Origin: Halodesulfurarchaeum sp. | GTDB lineage: Archaea > Halobacteriota > Halobacteria > Halobacteriales > Halobacteriaceae | Assembly: GCA_018334775.1 (NCBI GenBank) | Contig: JAGXLJ010000005.1 | Coordinates: forward strand, 1 to 14,725 | Direction: 5' to 3' | Length of the DNA stretch: 14,725 nucleotides | Part shown: piece by piece, positions 1-6,595 of the stretch | Layout: each line of letters begins with the position of its first letter | Position numbering within the stretch: position 1 is the stretch's first letter | Program-made: the position numbers and the translations under genes | Notes under the pieces: model-generated | What the model saw: only the letters and a program-made list of their open reading frames with translations | Database searches by the model: none | What the model was told of the DNA's origin: nothing

Positions 1-380
1 GTCTCTCCGAGTTTGTCAGCAAGTTTTTTTGACCGCTTTCGGGTTTCCTCGGGGAGCACTTCCCCGATATCGTTCGTGACGATCGGCCAGTCGGAATCGC
101 CCGGTTCGAGAAACACCGAGTCGATGTCCTGAGCAGTCAATGCAGCTTTGAGGAGACGAACACTCGTCCGTTCGCCCATCGATACGATTTCGGCTTCGTC
201 CCGGTCGGTCGCGTCAAACTCGATCGCATCAAGCAGATCGTCCGTCCTATCCCCCATTGCGCTCGCGACGACCGCGATCTCGTGACCGGCGTCAGCCACC
301 TTCGCGATGGAGTCGGCCGCCCGGTCGATGCGTTCGCCACTGCCGAGACTCGTGCCCCCAAACTTGGTGACTACCCGCAT
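1..380 (-). CDS. lysC: Aspartate kinase, N-terminal part (3' end outside window)
   Basis: Reverse-strand reading from the ATG at 380 gives MRVVTKFGGTSLGSGERI, about 126 residues before the window edge. KFGGTS near residues 6-11 is the nucleotide-binding signature of the amino-acid kinase fold in aspartate kinases. A later stretch, EIVSMGERTSVRLL, matches the family's conserved SxGE region. The enzyme phosphorylates aspartate, the first step toward threonine, methionine, isoleucine and lysine or diaminopimelate, in the cytoplasm. The catalytic domain is incomplete and any C-terminal ACT domains lie outside, so feedback regulation cannot be judged. The gene follows the polymerase D subunit gene on the same strand after about 127 bp, so it probably has its own promoter. 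A weak AT-rich element lies near 421-428. Function is well supported by the signature; the gene symbol is by family. Confidence 0.9.
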   Translation of the reverse strand, partial: MRVVTKFGGTSLGSGERIDRAADSIAKVADAGHEIAVVASAMGDRTDDLLDAIEFDATDRDEAEIVSMGERTSVRLLKAALTAQDIDSVFLEPGDSDWPIVTNDIGEVLPEETRKRSKKLADKLGE

Positions 381-507
381 ACCAATTGCCCCCGAGATGT
401 GATAGAGAGGTGCATAGCCCCGAATAACGCGTCATCGATGATAACTGTGTCCTTCGACCGCCGAAGCGACCATTGGTGGCTGGAAATCGGTCCCTAGCTG
501 TGACAAT

Positions 508-2037
508 TCACGTGAATTTCCGAACAGTCACATCCAGGGTGTCGAGGTCGAGTATCGGAACCGTTCCGGTATCCGGCGTGATGTTGACACTGCGCTGGAA
601 GGCCGTCTGGCCCTGGAAACAGCCTGAGTTGACCAGGCGAACCTTGTGATAGGCATCTACCCCGAGTTTGTGGACGTGGCCCGAATGGAGGACGTCCGGT
701 ACGTCCTCGATGAGGAGGTAATCGCGTTTCTCCGGCGCAATCCGGTTTTCCCCACCAAACTTCGGTGCGAGATGGCGCTTTTTCAGCAACTGGGCCATGG
801 CCTGGGCGGGGTGCTCGTAGCTGACCGATTCGAGGGGCAGTTCCGCGACCAGTTCGTCCAGTGACACCCCGTGGTACATGAGTACGGATACGCCCTCTAT
901 CGTGACCATCGAAGGGTTACCGGTGATCGTCGCGTCGTGGGCGGACATGATTTCCCGAAGCTCAGAATCAAACGCCGGCTGTGGTTCGGCCAACCGAACC
1001 GCGTCGTGGTTTCCGGGGATCATCACGATTTCCATGTCCCCGGGCACTGCTTTGAGGTGCTCGGCAAAGCGCTCATACTGTTCGAAAATGTCCACGACGT
1101 CGAGTTCCTCATCCTGATCGGGATAGACGCCGACACCTTCGACCATGTCACCGGCGATGAGGAGATATTCGACGGGGTCGGCCGCGGCGGTATGCAGCCA
1201 ATCGGTGAACCTCGACCAGGCCCCATTCAGGAACTCCTGGCTGCCGACGTGGAGGTCGCTCACAAGTGCGGCCTGGACGTGGCGATCCGCAGTCGACGGG
1301 TCAAACGTTCGGGGCACGTCGGGGAAGTGGATGGTATTCGCGAACAAAATACTCGAATCGTCGGACAGGGTCCCTTCCACGGCAATGACTTCGTCCAGGA
1401 GGAGTTCGTCCACCGCGTCAGCAAAGGGGCGGTCCTTCATCACGAGGATCGGAAAGGTTCCGTTCGTGTCCTCGAGTTCGACGAGGTGATGGCCGTTCCG
1501 GGTCGAGCGGACGTCTGTCACCAGACCAATGAGGGCCCCGTCAGCGCCTCCCGCCATCGATTCGAGGGCGTCGGTCGGCCGGTGGTTGACACGCCCGCGT
1601 AAGATCGAGGACAGGCGGTCGTACCGATCCCGAAACACGGCCACGAAGTCCTCGTAGACCCCCGTCCCCGTACTCGCGCCGGTCACGTCCTCAGAGACAC
1701 TCGGCGAGTCGGGATCACGCTCCGCTCGGGACGACGTCGATTCTGTTGTTTTCACCCCCTTTATTTCTGCTGTAGAATCCGCCTCTGTCGTTTGATTATT
1801 GCCATTTTGCCCTCCAGTTGAAACATTGGTATCTGTCCGCACTCGGTCGTCGTCCAGGACGGGCCTGACATCAGCTGTCGTCACGGTGACGGCCTCCTGG
1901 TCGATCCGATCGAGAACCGCCTCGACCGCCTGTGCAGGATCCCCAGCCCCGGCTAGCAGCGTGACCGCTTCCCGATCGGCGTTCAGGCCAGCTGCAGTCA
2001 GCCGTTTGACGATCCGTACCGGTAAGGATCGTGGCAC
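508..2037 (-). CDS. polD1: DNA polymerase D small subunit DP1 (3'-5' exonuclease)
   Basis: This is the small, proofreading subunit of the euryarchaeal replicative polymerase D; its partner DP2 is not in the window. The protein starts VPRSLPVRIVKRL, followed by an N-terminal helical domain (about 1-65), a polar low-complexity linker (about 70-130), an OB-fold (about 170-240) and a calcineurin-like phosphoesterase domain. All metal-binding motifs are visible: SDLHVGS (about 259), AGDMVEG, PGNHD (about 340), YHGVS (about 388) and SGHVHK (about 451). The exonuclease should therefore be active. The start is placed at the GTG at 2037, giving 509 residues. The frame stays open upstream to 2238, but that extension is only the antisense of the signal peptidase's repetitive N terminus and lacks family similarity. 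The gene is divergent from the signal peptidase and lies in the origin neighbourhood. Confidence 0.93.
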   Translation of the reverse strand: MPRSLPVRIVKRLTAAGLNADREAVTLLAGAGDPAQAVEAVLDRIDQEAVTVTTADVRPVLDDDRVRTDTNVSTGGQNGNNQTTEADSTAEIKGVKTTESTSSRAERDPDSPSVSEDVTGASTGTGVYEDFVAVFRDRYDRLSSILRGRVNHRPTDALESMAGGADGALIGLVTDVRSTRNGHHLVELEDTNGTFPILVMKDRPFADAVDELLLDEVIAVEGTLSDDSSILFANTIHFPDVPRTFDPSTADRHVQAALVSDLHVGSQEFLNGAWSRFTDWLHTAAADPVEYLLIAGDMVEGVGVYPDQDEELDVVDIFEQYERFAEHLKAVPGDMEIVMIPGNHDAVRLAEPQPAFDSELREIMSAHDATITGNPSMVTIEGVSVLMYHGVSLDELVAELPLESVSYEHPAQAMAQLLKKRHLAPKFGGENRIAPEKRDYLLIEDVPDVLHSGHVHKLGVDAYHKVRLVNSGCFQGQTAFQRSVNITPDTGTVPILDLDTLDVTVRKFT

Positions 2038-2102
2038 GCACTGAGTGACGGGTGAGTCGCCCAAAAGGATAGCGACTACAGGTGGCCGGTTGCCCATGCG
2101 AA

Positions 2103-2110
2103 CTTTAAAA
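2103..2110 (+). promoter_or_regulatory. TATA-like element of the signal peptidase gene
   Basis: The sequence CTTTAAAA is centred about 28 bp before the ATG at 2135. That is the spacing expected for a haloarchaeal leaderless transcript starting at or next to the start codon. It supports 2135 rather than the upstream in-frame start at 2045. Confidence 0.55.
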
Positions 2111-2134
2111 CGGGAAACCGCAGTAGTGCGGGGC

Positions 2135-3169
2135 ATGGGTGGTGACGAGGATGTCGACTCGCCAGATCGTGACGATGGAGCCAATTCGTCCGGTCCTGAC
2201 GAGAATGTCGACTCCCCAGATCGTGACGATGGGGCCAATTCGTCCGGTCCCGACGAGGATGTCGACTCGCCCGAGAGCGAGGAACCATTCGATTTAGGCG
2301 ATCAGGCTCCCTTCCAGTCAGACCAGGAACCGTCACCACAGACCCCCGCAGAACGGGGGTTCATCACTAAATCAACAGGCGTGCCCGACGAGGCCGAGAA
2401 CACAGACGGGGTCGAGGATACCGACCGGTTCGAAGCCGAAAGGGAACCGGACCGGCCCAAGACACATCACTCAAACGGGGACCCCGATCCCCGAGCTGGA
2501 GTGGGACCTGCCTTCAACTGGTTCAGAGACACCGATTCCCAGTGGATCGCCTTCCTGCGAGATACGCTGGTCAGCATCCTTATCGTCTTCGCTGTCGGAT
2601 TCCTGCTCTTTGCGATCAGCGGCGTGTGGCCCCCGCTTGTTGCCGTGGAGAGTAATAGTATGGACCCACATCTCCAGAAAGGTGATCTCGTGTTGGTGAT
2701 GGCCGAAGACCGGCTATCTCCCGAATACAACGCGGGGGGAACGGGTATCGTAACTGCAGAAACTGGCGCGGAACAGGACTACAACCGATTCGGTGGCCCA
2801 GGGGACGTCATCGTCTATCAACCCTACGGGTCTGATTCGGCCACCCCAATTATCCACCGGGCCCATCTCTACGTCGAAGCAGGCGAGAACTGGTACGACC
2901 GAGCCGATCCAGACGTAATCCAGGCGGACTCTTGCGCCGAATTGGGCGCCTGCCCGGCCCCGTCCGAGGGGTTCATTACGAAGGGTGACAACCCTACTAC
3001 GAACAACTACTACGACCAGGAGCGGGGCATTAGCACAGTCGTCGAGCCTGAATGGGTCCGCGGAACAGCGACCGTTCGAATCCCGTGGGTCGGGTGGATC
3101 CGGCTTGCAGCCTCGGAACTGGAACTGCCTGGATTGAGTGTTACGGCCGGTGCCCTTCCAGCGGTGTGA
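2135..3169 (+). CDS. sec11: Signal peptidase I, archaeal Sec11 type
   Basis: This membrane serine protease removes signal peptides from Sec and Tat exported proteins. With the ATG at 2135 the protein has 344 residues. The first 135 or so are acidic, low-complexity and presumably cytoplasmic, including an 18-residue tandem repeat. A hydrophobic segment (about 142-163) follows, then the protease domain. Catalytic candidates are Ser175 in ESNSMDP, His241 in IIHRAH and Asp285 in ITKGDN. This is the Ser-His-Asp arrangement of archaeal and ER signal peptidases rather than the bacterial Ser-Lys dyad. The C terminus contains IPWVGWIRL, as is usual for the family. The cytoplasmic N-terminal extension is unusually long. 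The gene is divergent from polD1 across a 97-bp gap. The start is supported by a TATA-like element 28 bp upstream. Confidence 0.92.
   Translation: MGGDEDVDSPDRDDGANSSGPDENVDSPDRDDGANSSGPDEDVDSPESEEPFDLGDQAPFQSDQEPSPQTPAERGFITKSTGVPDEAENTDGVEDTDRFEAEREPDRPKTHHSNGDPDPRAGVGPAFNWFRDTDSQWIAFLRDTLVSILIVFAVGFLLFAISGVWPPLVAVESNSMDPHLQKGDLVLVMAEDRLSPEYNAGGTGIVTAETGAEQDYNRFGGPGDVIVYQPYGSDSATPIIHRAHLYVEAGENWYDRADPDVIQADSCAELGACPAPSEGFITKGDNPTTNNYYDQERGISTVVEPEWVRGTATVRIPWVGWIRLAASELELPGLSVTAGALPAV
2144..2272 (+). repeat. 54-bp in-frame tandem repeat in the signal peptidase N terminus
   Basis: Copies start at 2144 and 2198, with a partial third copy at 2252, exactly 54 bp apart. Each encodes an 18-residue unit, DEDVDSPDRDDGANSSGP or a close variant; the third stops after DEDVDSP. 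The copies differ by only a few bases, which suggests recent duplication. Confidence 0.9.
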
Positions 3170-3172
3170 CCC

Positions 3173-3188
3173 GGAGCCATTTGGCTCC
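3173..3188 (+). terminator. Possible hairpin at the end of the signal peptidase gene
   Basis: GGAGCCA-TT-TGGCTCC forms a perfect 7-bp inverted repeat starting four bases after the stop codon. No strong T-run follows (AGAGATTTG), so it is only a weak terminator candidate. It could instead be a 3'-end processing or stability element between two convergent genes. Confidence 0.35.
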
Positions 3189-3256
3189 AGAGATTTGACT
3201 GGAGGCCCGCCAACAAAGACAAATGGGAGGTATTACCCGGATACGGCAGGATTGCC

Positions 3257-3532
3257 CTACTTCACGTATAACGAATAGAGGATGACTGCAAAGCCCACGA
3301 CGGCGAGGCTGCTTTCCATGACGAGCGCCCACTCCCGGGTCATCACCAACAATTGGTCGATGAACCCACCAAGCATCGCGCCGAGGGTAATCGTCGCAAA
3401 CCCGATCGAAAGCCATCGCAACGGGATGGCGTTCGTCCTCCGATACGCCCGGTAGGCGAACAACGTAATCAACCCCCCAAGCACGACGGTGATGGATTTC
3501 AATACGACAACAAGCCCAGTGATTTCGCTCAT
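3257..3532 (-). CDS. Small membrane protein, partner of an ArsR-like regulator (DUF7521-like)
   Basis: The product is a 91-residue hydrophobic protein, MSEITGLVVVLKSITVV at the N terminus, with three likely membrane segments (about 5-25, 36-56 and 68-88) and a basic loop YRAYRRTN between the first two. The ATG at 3532 overlaps the stop of the upstream regulator gene (ATGA), which indicates translational coupling and fixes the start; an upstream start at 3556 would intrude further. From memory, haloarchaea commonly carry this pair, a small winged-helix protein followed by a three-helix membrane protein of the DUF7521 type, but its role is unknown. The membrane protein may sense a signal for the regulator, or be its target; this is inference. 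Family naming is uncertain. Confidence 0.7.
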   Translation of the reverse strand: MSEITGLVVVLKSITVVLGGLITLFAYRAYRRTNAIPLRWLSIGFATITLGAMLGGFIDQLLVMTREWALVMESSLAVVGFAVILYSLYVK

Positions 3533-3906
3533 GTTTCGCGGCGTACCTCCGCCCATAACGACTCGAGACGTTCGTCAGTAGATTCTGCCTCTCGGTGTAT
3601 GCCGACGGTGAGTTCGTGCTCCTCGTTTAGATGTACCGCTACCTGTTCGAAGGCCATTTCGTATTGTGTCGAGTGATGCCCGTCGGATTGAATGACTGTC
3701 CGCTCGGAGAGAAGCGAAGCCTCTGTGAGAATATCCAGTTTGCGGTACGTCGTCGAGAGCGGCAGATCACAGTCCTCAGAAAGTTCTTTTGCCGTTTGTG
3801 GTTCCTCGAGGTGCTCGATGATCCGACGGCAGTCGCTGTCCTCCAAGGCGTCGAATATCGCTTGGGAATCGGGGTCTTCGACACCTCCCAACGGACCAGC
3901 TACCAT
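3529..3906 (-). CDS. ArsR-like winged-helix transcriptional regulator
   Basis: The 125-residue protein begins MVAGPLGGVEDPDSQAIFD. Residues about 13-85 match the haloarchaeal ArsR-like winged helix-turn-helix pattern: the helix DALEDSDCRRIIEHL, then TAKELSEDCDLPLSTTYRKL as helix-turn-helix, then a wing near HHSTQYEM. Only two cysteines are present (about 26 and 46), without the CxC-type metal site of classical ArsR, so metal sensing is not indicated. The ATG at 3906 was chosen over TTG at 3909 because a TATA-like element lies about 28 bp upstream, which suits a leaderless transcript. The last codon and stop overlap the start of the membrane-protein gene. The DNA target and signal are unknown; autoregulation is plausible but not shown. 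Confidence 0.8.
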   Translation of the reverse strand: MVAGPLGGVEDPDSQAIFDALEDSDCRRIIEHLEEPQTAKELSEDCDLPLSTTYRKLDILTEASLLSERTVIQSDGHHSTQYEMAFEQVAVHLNEEHELTVGIHREAESTDERLESLWAEVRRET

Positions 3907-3930
3907 CAATAAGAGGGTGGTGGTGTCACG

Positions 3931-3938
3931 GTAATAAC
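3931..3938 (-). promoter_or_regulatory. TATA-like element of the ArsR-like regulator operon
   Basis: On the reverse strand GTTATTAC is centred about 28 bp before the ATG at 3906, a spacing typical of leaderless haloarchaeal promoters. An A-rich BRE-like GAAAAG lies further upstream, around 3949-3952. Confidence 0.45.
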
Positions 3939-4040
3939 TCCGTCGGCTTTTCGACCACCCTGGTCCTGAGGGTCGGGTAACCGTCCATTAGCGCTCGCGG
4001 AGACCGTCTGGCTGGCAATATCGAGCGATTTCGGATTTAC

Positions 4041-5525
4041 TCATCCGTGGTCTCCGTCGAATCGGGCCTGGAGGAACGGCGAGACGTCACCCACGTCACC
4101 GATCCGCGAGTCAGCCTGCAGAACGGTTTCGGTCTCCTCGACGGGGACCGAGAGGCTGATCTCTTTGGTCCGCCCGTATCGTCCTTTGCTCACCACGACC
4201 GCGTTGACGATCCCGAGCATGTCGAGTTCGCTGATCAGATCAGTCACCCGACGCTGGGTTAACACGTCGGCTTCGATCTCCGTACAGAGCCGCTTGTAGA
4301 TGTTGTACACTTCACCAGTGTTGATGTTCCGAACATCGTTTTTCTCGTGAAGCACGATCGCGTAAAGCACCAGTTTTGATTGGGTCGGGAGAGTTCGAAC
4401 GACTTCCACGACACGATCGAGTTCGATCTTGTCCTGGGCCTTCCGAACGTGTTCTTCGGTGATTTCCGAGATTTGTTCGCGTTCGCCCAGTTCCCCGGCC
4501 GTGCGCAGTAGATCGAGGGCGCGTCGCGCGTCGCCGTGTTCCTGGGCTGCAAAGGCAGCACAGAGTGGAATGACGTCCTCCGAAAGGACCTCAGCCTTGA
4601 ACGCCACCTCCGCCCTGTGTGTGAGAATATCCCGAAGTTGATTTGCGTCGTAGGGCGGGAACACGATTTCTTCCTCGCCTAGACTGGATTTCACGCGCGG
4701 ATCGAGGAAATCGGTAAATTTCAGGTCGTTCGATATCCCAATAATCGAAACCCGGGAGTTATCCAATGAGGAGTTCATCCGCGACAGATTATAGAGAACG
4801 TCGTCCCCACTTTTCTCGACTAGTTTGTCGATCTCGTCGAGCATGATGACAGCAACCCGTTCGACGTAATCGACGGCCTCGAAAAAGGTGGTGTAGACCC
4901 GGTCTGTTGGCCACCCTGTCATCGGGACAGGTTTCATCTCTTCGCGGTCCGCTTCGAGATTCCTGATTTCGGCTTCCAGATCCGCCTTCGAATCGTATTC
5001 GGTCTCCTCCAGAGCTGTTGAATCGGCTTTCACCCGGTCTTCGAGGTCCCGTAAGTCCACCAATCTGTTTTCGACGTAGTCCTGGTTCCGCTCGATAAAG
5101 GTGTTTGCCAACTGTGCGAGGACTCGATACTGCGTGTCCGTTACTTCACAGTTGATGTACTCGACCCGACACGGGACGTCGTATTTCTCGGAGGTTTTCT
5201 CGAGTTCCTGGCTCACGTACTTCGCGCTCGCGGTCTTCCCGGTCCCGGTTTTCCCGTAAATGAGGATATTAGACGGTGTTTCCCCCCGGAGGGCAGCCAC
5301 GAGGATCGTTGCCATCTTGTTGATCTGGTCGTTCCGGTGGGGGAGTTCATGGGGAGTATAGGATGGACGGAGGACTTCCTTGTTCTCGAAAATCGGTTTC
5401 CCCGAGAGGAGGTCATCGAACAACCCCTGGTCGGTCTCTGTTTCTGTTTCCAGTACCTCGTCAAGCTCGACTTCGAAATCGCGTTCGGTCCCGACATTAT
5501 CGGGTGCGTGGGTGTCCTCTACCAT
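4041..5525 (-). CDS. orc1: Orc1/Cdc6 replication initiator
   Basis: This 494-residue AAA+ ATPase recognises the origin and loads the MCM helicase. Visible motifs are Walker A GKTGTGKT (91-98), Walker B VIMLDEID (226-233), sensor 1 GISND (Asn266) and sensor 2 HGDARRALDLL (about 330-340). A C-terminal winged helix (about 405-485, TQRRVTDLISELDMLGIV) is the DNA-binding domain. Between the AAA+ strands, residues about 150-200 form a highly charged, probably coiled-coil insert before MTGWPTDRVY. The N terminus (about 1-45) is acidic. The gene starts at the ATG at 5525 and reads away from the AT-rich gap holding two ORB elements, the usual arrangement for the initiator of the adjacent origin. With polD1 and sec11 nearby it is likely the conserved oriC1 initiator. 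A possible ORB half at its start could allow autoregulation. Confidence 0.96.
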   Translation of the reverse strand: MVEDTHAPDNVGTERDFEVELDEVLETETETDQGLFDDLLSGKPIFENKEVLRPSYTPHELPHRNDQINKMATILVAALRGETPSNILIYGKTGTGKTASAKYVSQELEKTSEKYDVPCRVEYINCEVTDTQYRVLAQLANTFIERNQDYVENRLVDLRDLEDRVKADSTALEETEYDSKADLEAEIRNLEADREEMKPVPMTGWPTDRVYTTFFEAVDYVERVAVIMLDEIDKLVEKSGDDVLYNLSRMNSSLDNSRVSIIGISNDLKFTDFLDPRVKSSLGEEEIVFPPYDANQLRDILTHRAEVAFKAEVLSEDVIPLCAAFAAQEHGDARRALDLLRTAGELGEREQISEITEEHVRKAQDKIELDRVVEVVRTLPTQSKLVLYAIVLHEKNDVRNINTGEVYNIYKRLCTEIEADVLTQRRVTDLISELDMLGIVNAVVVSKGRYGRTKEISLSVPVEETETVLQADSRIGDVGDVSPFLQARFDGDHG

Positions 5526-5534
5526 GTGAAACGG

Positions 5535-5552
5535 CCCCTTCGGTTCAAGTGC
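5535..5552 (-). promoter_or_regulatory. Possible degenerate ORB half at the orc1 start
   Basis: On the reverse strand GCACTTGAACCGAAGGGG resembles the core of the two clear ORBs: compared with the 5972-6003 element it shares CA-TTGAA-C-AAGGGG (13 of 18 positions). The distal G-run is missing. It ends about 10 bp before the orc1 ATG, so it may serve autoregulation, or it may be chance. Confidence 0.3.
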
Positions 5553-5592
5553 GACAGGAATCCATACCCCCCATCAGATCGGCTGTAACCCC

Positions 5593-5600
5593 GTAAATAT
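5593..5600 (-). promoter_or_regulatory. Candidate TATA box for orc1
   Basis: The reverse strand reads ATATTTAC here, preceded by an A-rich BRE-like CAAATC. Transcription would start near 5570 and leave a leader of about 45 nt before the ATG at 5525. The leader would include the ORB-like element at 5535-5552. Confidence 0.4.
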
Positions 5601-5647
5601 GGATTTGAAGTGTGCGAAATGGGTCCTCCCCTGTGCAGTTGATGCAG

Positions 5648-5667
5648 ATGAAACCGGGGGTGTGGGA
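5648..5667 (+). promoter_or_regulatory. G-run element resembling a partial ORB
   Basis: ATGAAACCGGGGGTGTGGGA resembles the right half of the clear ORB at 6173-6207 (GAAACC followed by G-runs), with two bases missing between the core and the G-run. It may be a weak initiator site at the left edge of the origin. Low confidence. Confidence 0.3.
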
Positions 5668-5971
5668 TAGATAAAAAACTATCGGTCCATACAGCCCAGA
5701 GTGTGTTGTTTTGGAAAACACCGTGGCTCAGAAACCGGGCAAACCGTGTCGATTGATACGAGAGCGGTGTTCGATGCACGAGTGATAACTTGGGATGTGG
5801 TTGTAGGCTGAGTAGTGATCCAGGTGTGAACAATTTGGAGTTGGATTATGATTTGTTTCAGTGAGTCGGGACTCAAATGTGAAAGCGGGAGGTATTTGTT
5901 TTTATTGTTCCGTAAGCGATAATTAACAACCCGATTTGTTTTGTGGATTGGTGCCAGTTCATACAGTACTA

Positions 5972-6003
5972 GCCCCCCACCCCTTTGTTTCAACTGGAGA
6001 CGA
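5972..6003 (-). promoter_or_regulatory. Origin recognition box (ORB), inverted copy
   Basis: Read on the reverse strand it is CGTCTCCAGTTGAAACAAAG followed by GGGTGGGGGG. This is the haloarchaeal ORB layout: a dyad-like core, an AAGGGG step, then the G-string. It aligns base for base through the core with the copy at 6173-6207 and points the opposite way, with its G-string outward toward orc1. It is a probable Orc1 binding site. Confidence 0.85.
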
Positions 6004-6172
6004 AAAACACCGTCACCACAACCCGTTCATCAAAACAAAAAGTTTTATGTATAGTCTTGAATAACAGTAACCGTAAACTAGGTCAAACTCCAGCATAAAC
6101 TATTGTGTGTTTTTTACATGTTGGGTTTTTGTGTTATTTGTTTGTGGGTTGTTGTTTGTTTGTGTTAGTTTT
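6004..6172. other. Candidate DNA unwinding element between the ORBs
   Basis: The 169 bp between the inverted ORBs are AT-rich. The left half is A-rich (CAAAACAAAAAGTTTTATG near 6031-6049). The right half is nearly all T and G on the top strand: from 6121 to 6177, 55 of 57 bases are G or T, with two A and no C. In haloarchaeal origins the duplex-unwinding region lies between inverted ORBs, and this segment fits. Unwinding itself is inferred. Confidence 0.7.
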
Positions 6173-6207
6173 GGTTTCCAGTGGAAACCAAGGGGTTGGG
6201 GGTGGAA
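6173..6207 (+). promoter_or_regulatory. Origin recognition box (ORB), direct copy
   Basis: The core GTTTCCAGTGGAAAC (6174-6188) is an inverted repeat with arms GTTTCC and GGAAAC. It is followed by CAAGGGG and a second G-run. It matches the inverted copy at 5972-6003 through core and G-string. Its G-run faces right, toward oapA, so the pair flanks the AT-rich centre. Confidence 0.87.
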
Positions 6208-6520
6208 CGTTAAGAGAAAATCAAGAAACATTCTCTATTTCGTTATACAAAACGGACGTTTTGACTCCGATAACGGTTTTATCCCACGGTTTTCTTTTCA
6301 TATTTTGTGTTGCAGCTGCCATATTAAATCAAAAATACCACTGGGCATCTGTGTCCTTGTGACAATAACAACGTATTATCCATGTTGTTACAATCGAGTG
6401 TTCGATTTGGCTCGGAGGAAGGACAGTGGGTTACAAACTCTCACAACGATCACTTAAAGTAGCGATCTCCACTCAACAGGTTTATCGTTTGTTTTGTTCG
6501 GCTACTCAATCCATACATGC

Positions 6521-6527
6521 ACTTAAG
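6521..6527 (+). promoter_or_regulatory. Possible promoter element for the oapABC operon
   Basis: ACTTAAG here, and a similar ACTTAAAG at 6452-6459, are TATA-like. Use of the first would leave a leader of about 45 nt. Upstream of the oapA ATG lies a Shine-Dalgarno-like AGAGGGG (6583-6589), consistent with a leadered transcript. Confidence 0.3.
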
Positions 6528-6595
6528 AGGATGGCCCCTAAGCAATAGGCGTGTCCGGAGACTTCAAACCTCGGGACGTACAAGAGGGGCCATAA

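Larger units (their letters stand above)
5526..6595. other. Probable replication origin oriC1 (1.07-kb AT-rich gap)
   Basis: This gap between orc1 and oapA holds no convincing gene and is much richer in A and T than its surroundings. It contains two inverted ORB elements (5972-6003 and 6173-6207) with outward-facing G-runs, around an AT-rich stretch that fits a DNA unwinding element. Weaker ORB-like or G-run elements lie at 5535-5552 and 5648-5667. Short spaced palindromes occur at 5707-5720, 5862-5875, 6248-6263 and 6366-6390. The short open frames here translate only low-complexity T/G-rich DNA. The layout matches described haloarchaeal oriC1 origins: an orc gene on one side and oap genes on the other. 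The sequence supports an origin strongly, but activity is inferred. Confidence 0.88.

Noticed and set aside
871..1602. Long open frame on the + strand (243 codons) inside the DP1 gene
   Set aside because: It is antisense to the clearly conserved exonuclease domain and has no recognisable domain. Long antisense frames are common in GC-rich halophile genes.
2038..2238. N-terminal extension of the DP1 frame by 67 residues
   Set aside because: It is the antisense of the signal peptidase's repeated N terminus and promoter region. DP1 proteins begin near the GTG at 2037.
5519..5993. Two - strand open frames of about 104 codons upstream of orc1
   Set aside because: They overlap the orc1 promoter and the inverted ORB. 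Their composition does not resemble haloarchaeal proteins, which are acidic.
6105..6457. Small + strand open frames in the origin gap
   Set aside because: They translate T/G-rich low-complexity DNA into Phe/Val/Cys/Leu strings and run across the forward ORB at 6173-6207. They have no ribosome site or family signal.
5526..6595. CRISPR array, IS end or tRNA in the AT-rich gap
   Set aside because: There are no regularly spaced repeats, no transposase fragment or terminal inverted repeats, and no cloverleaf sequence.
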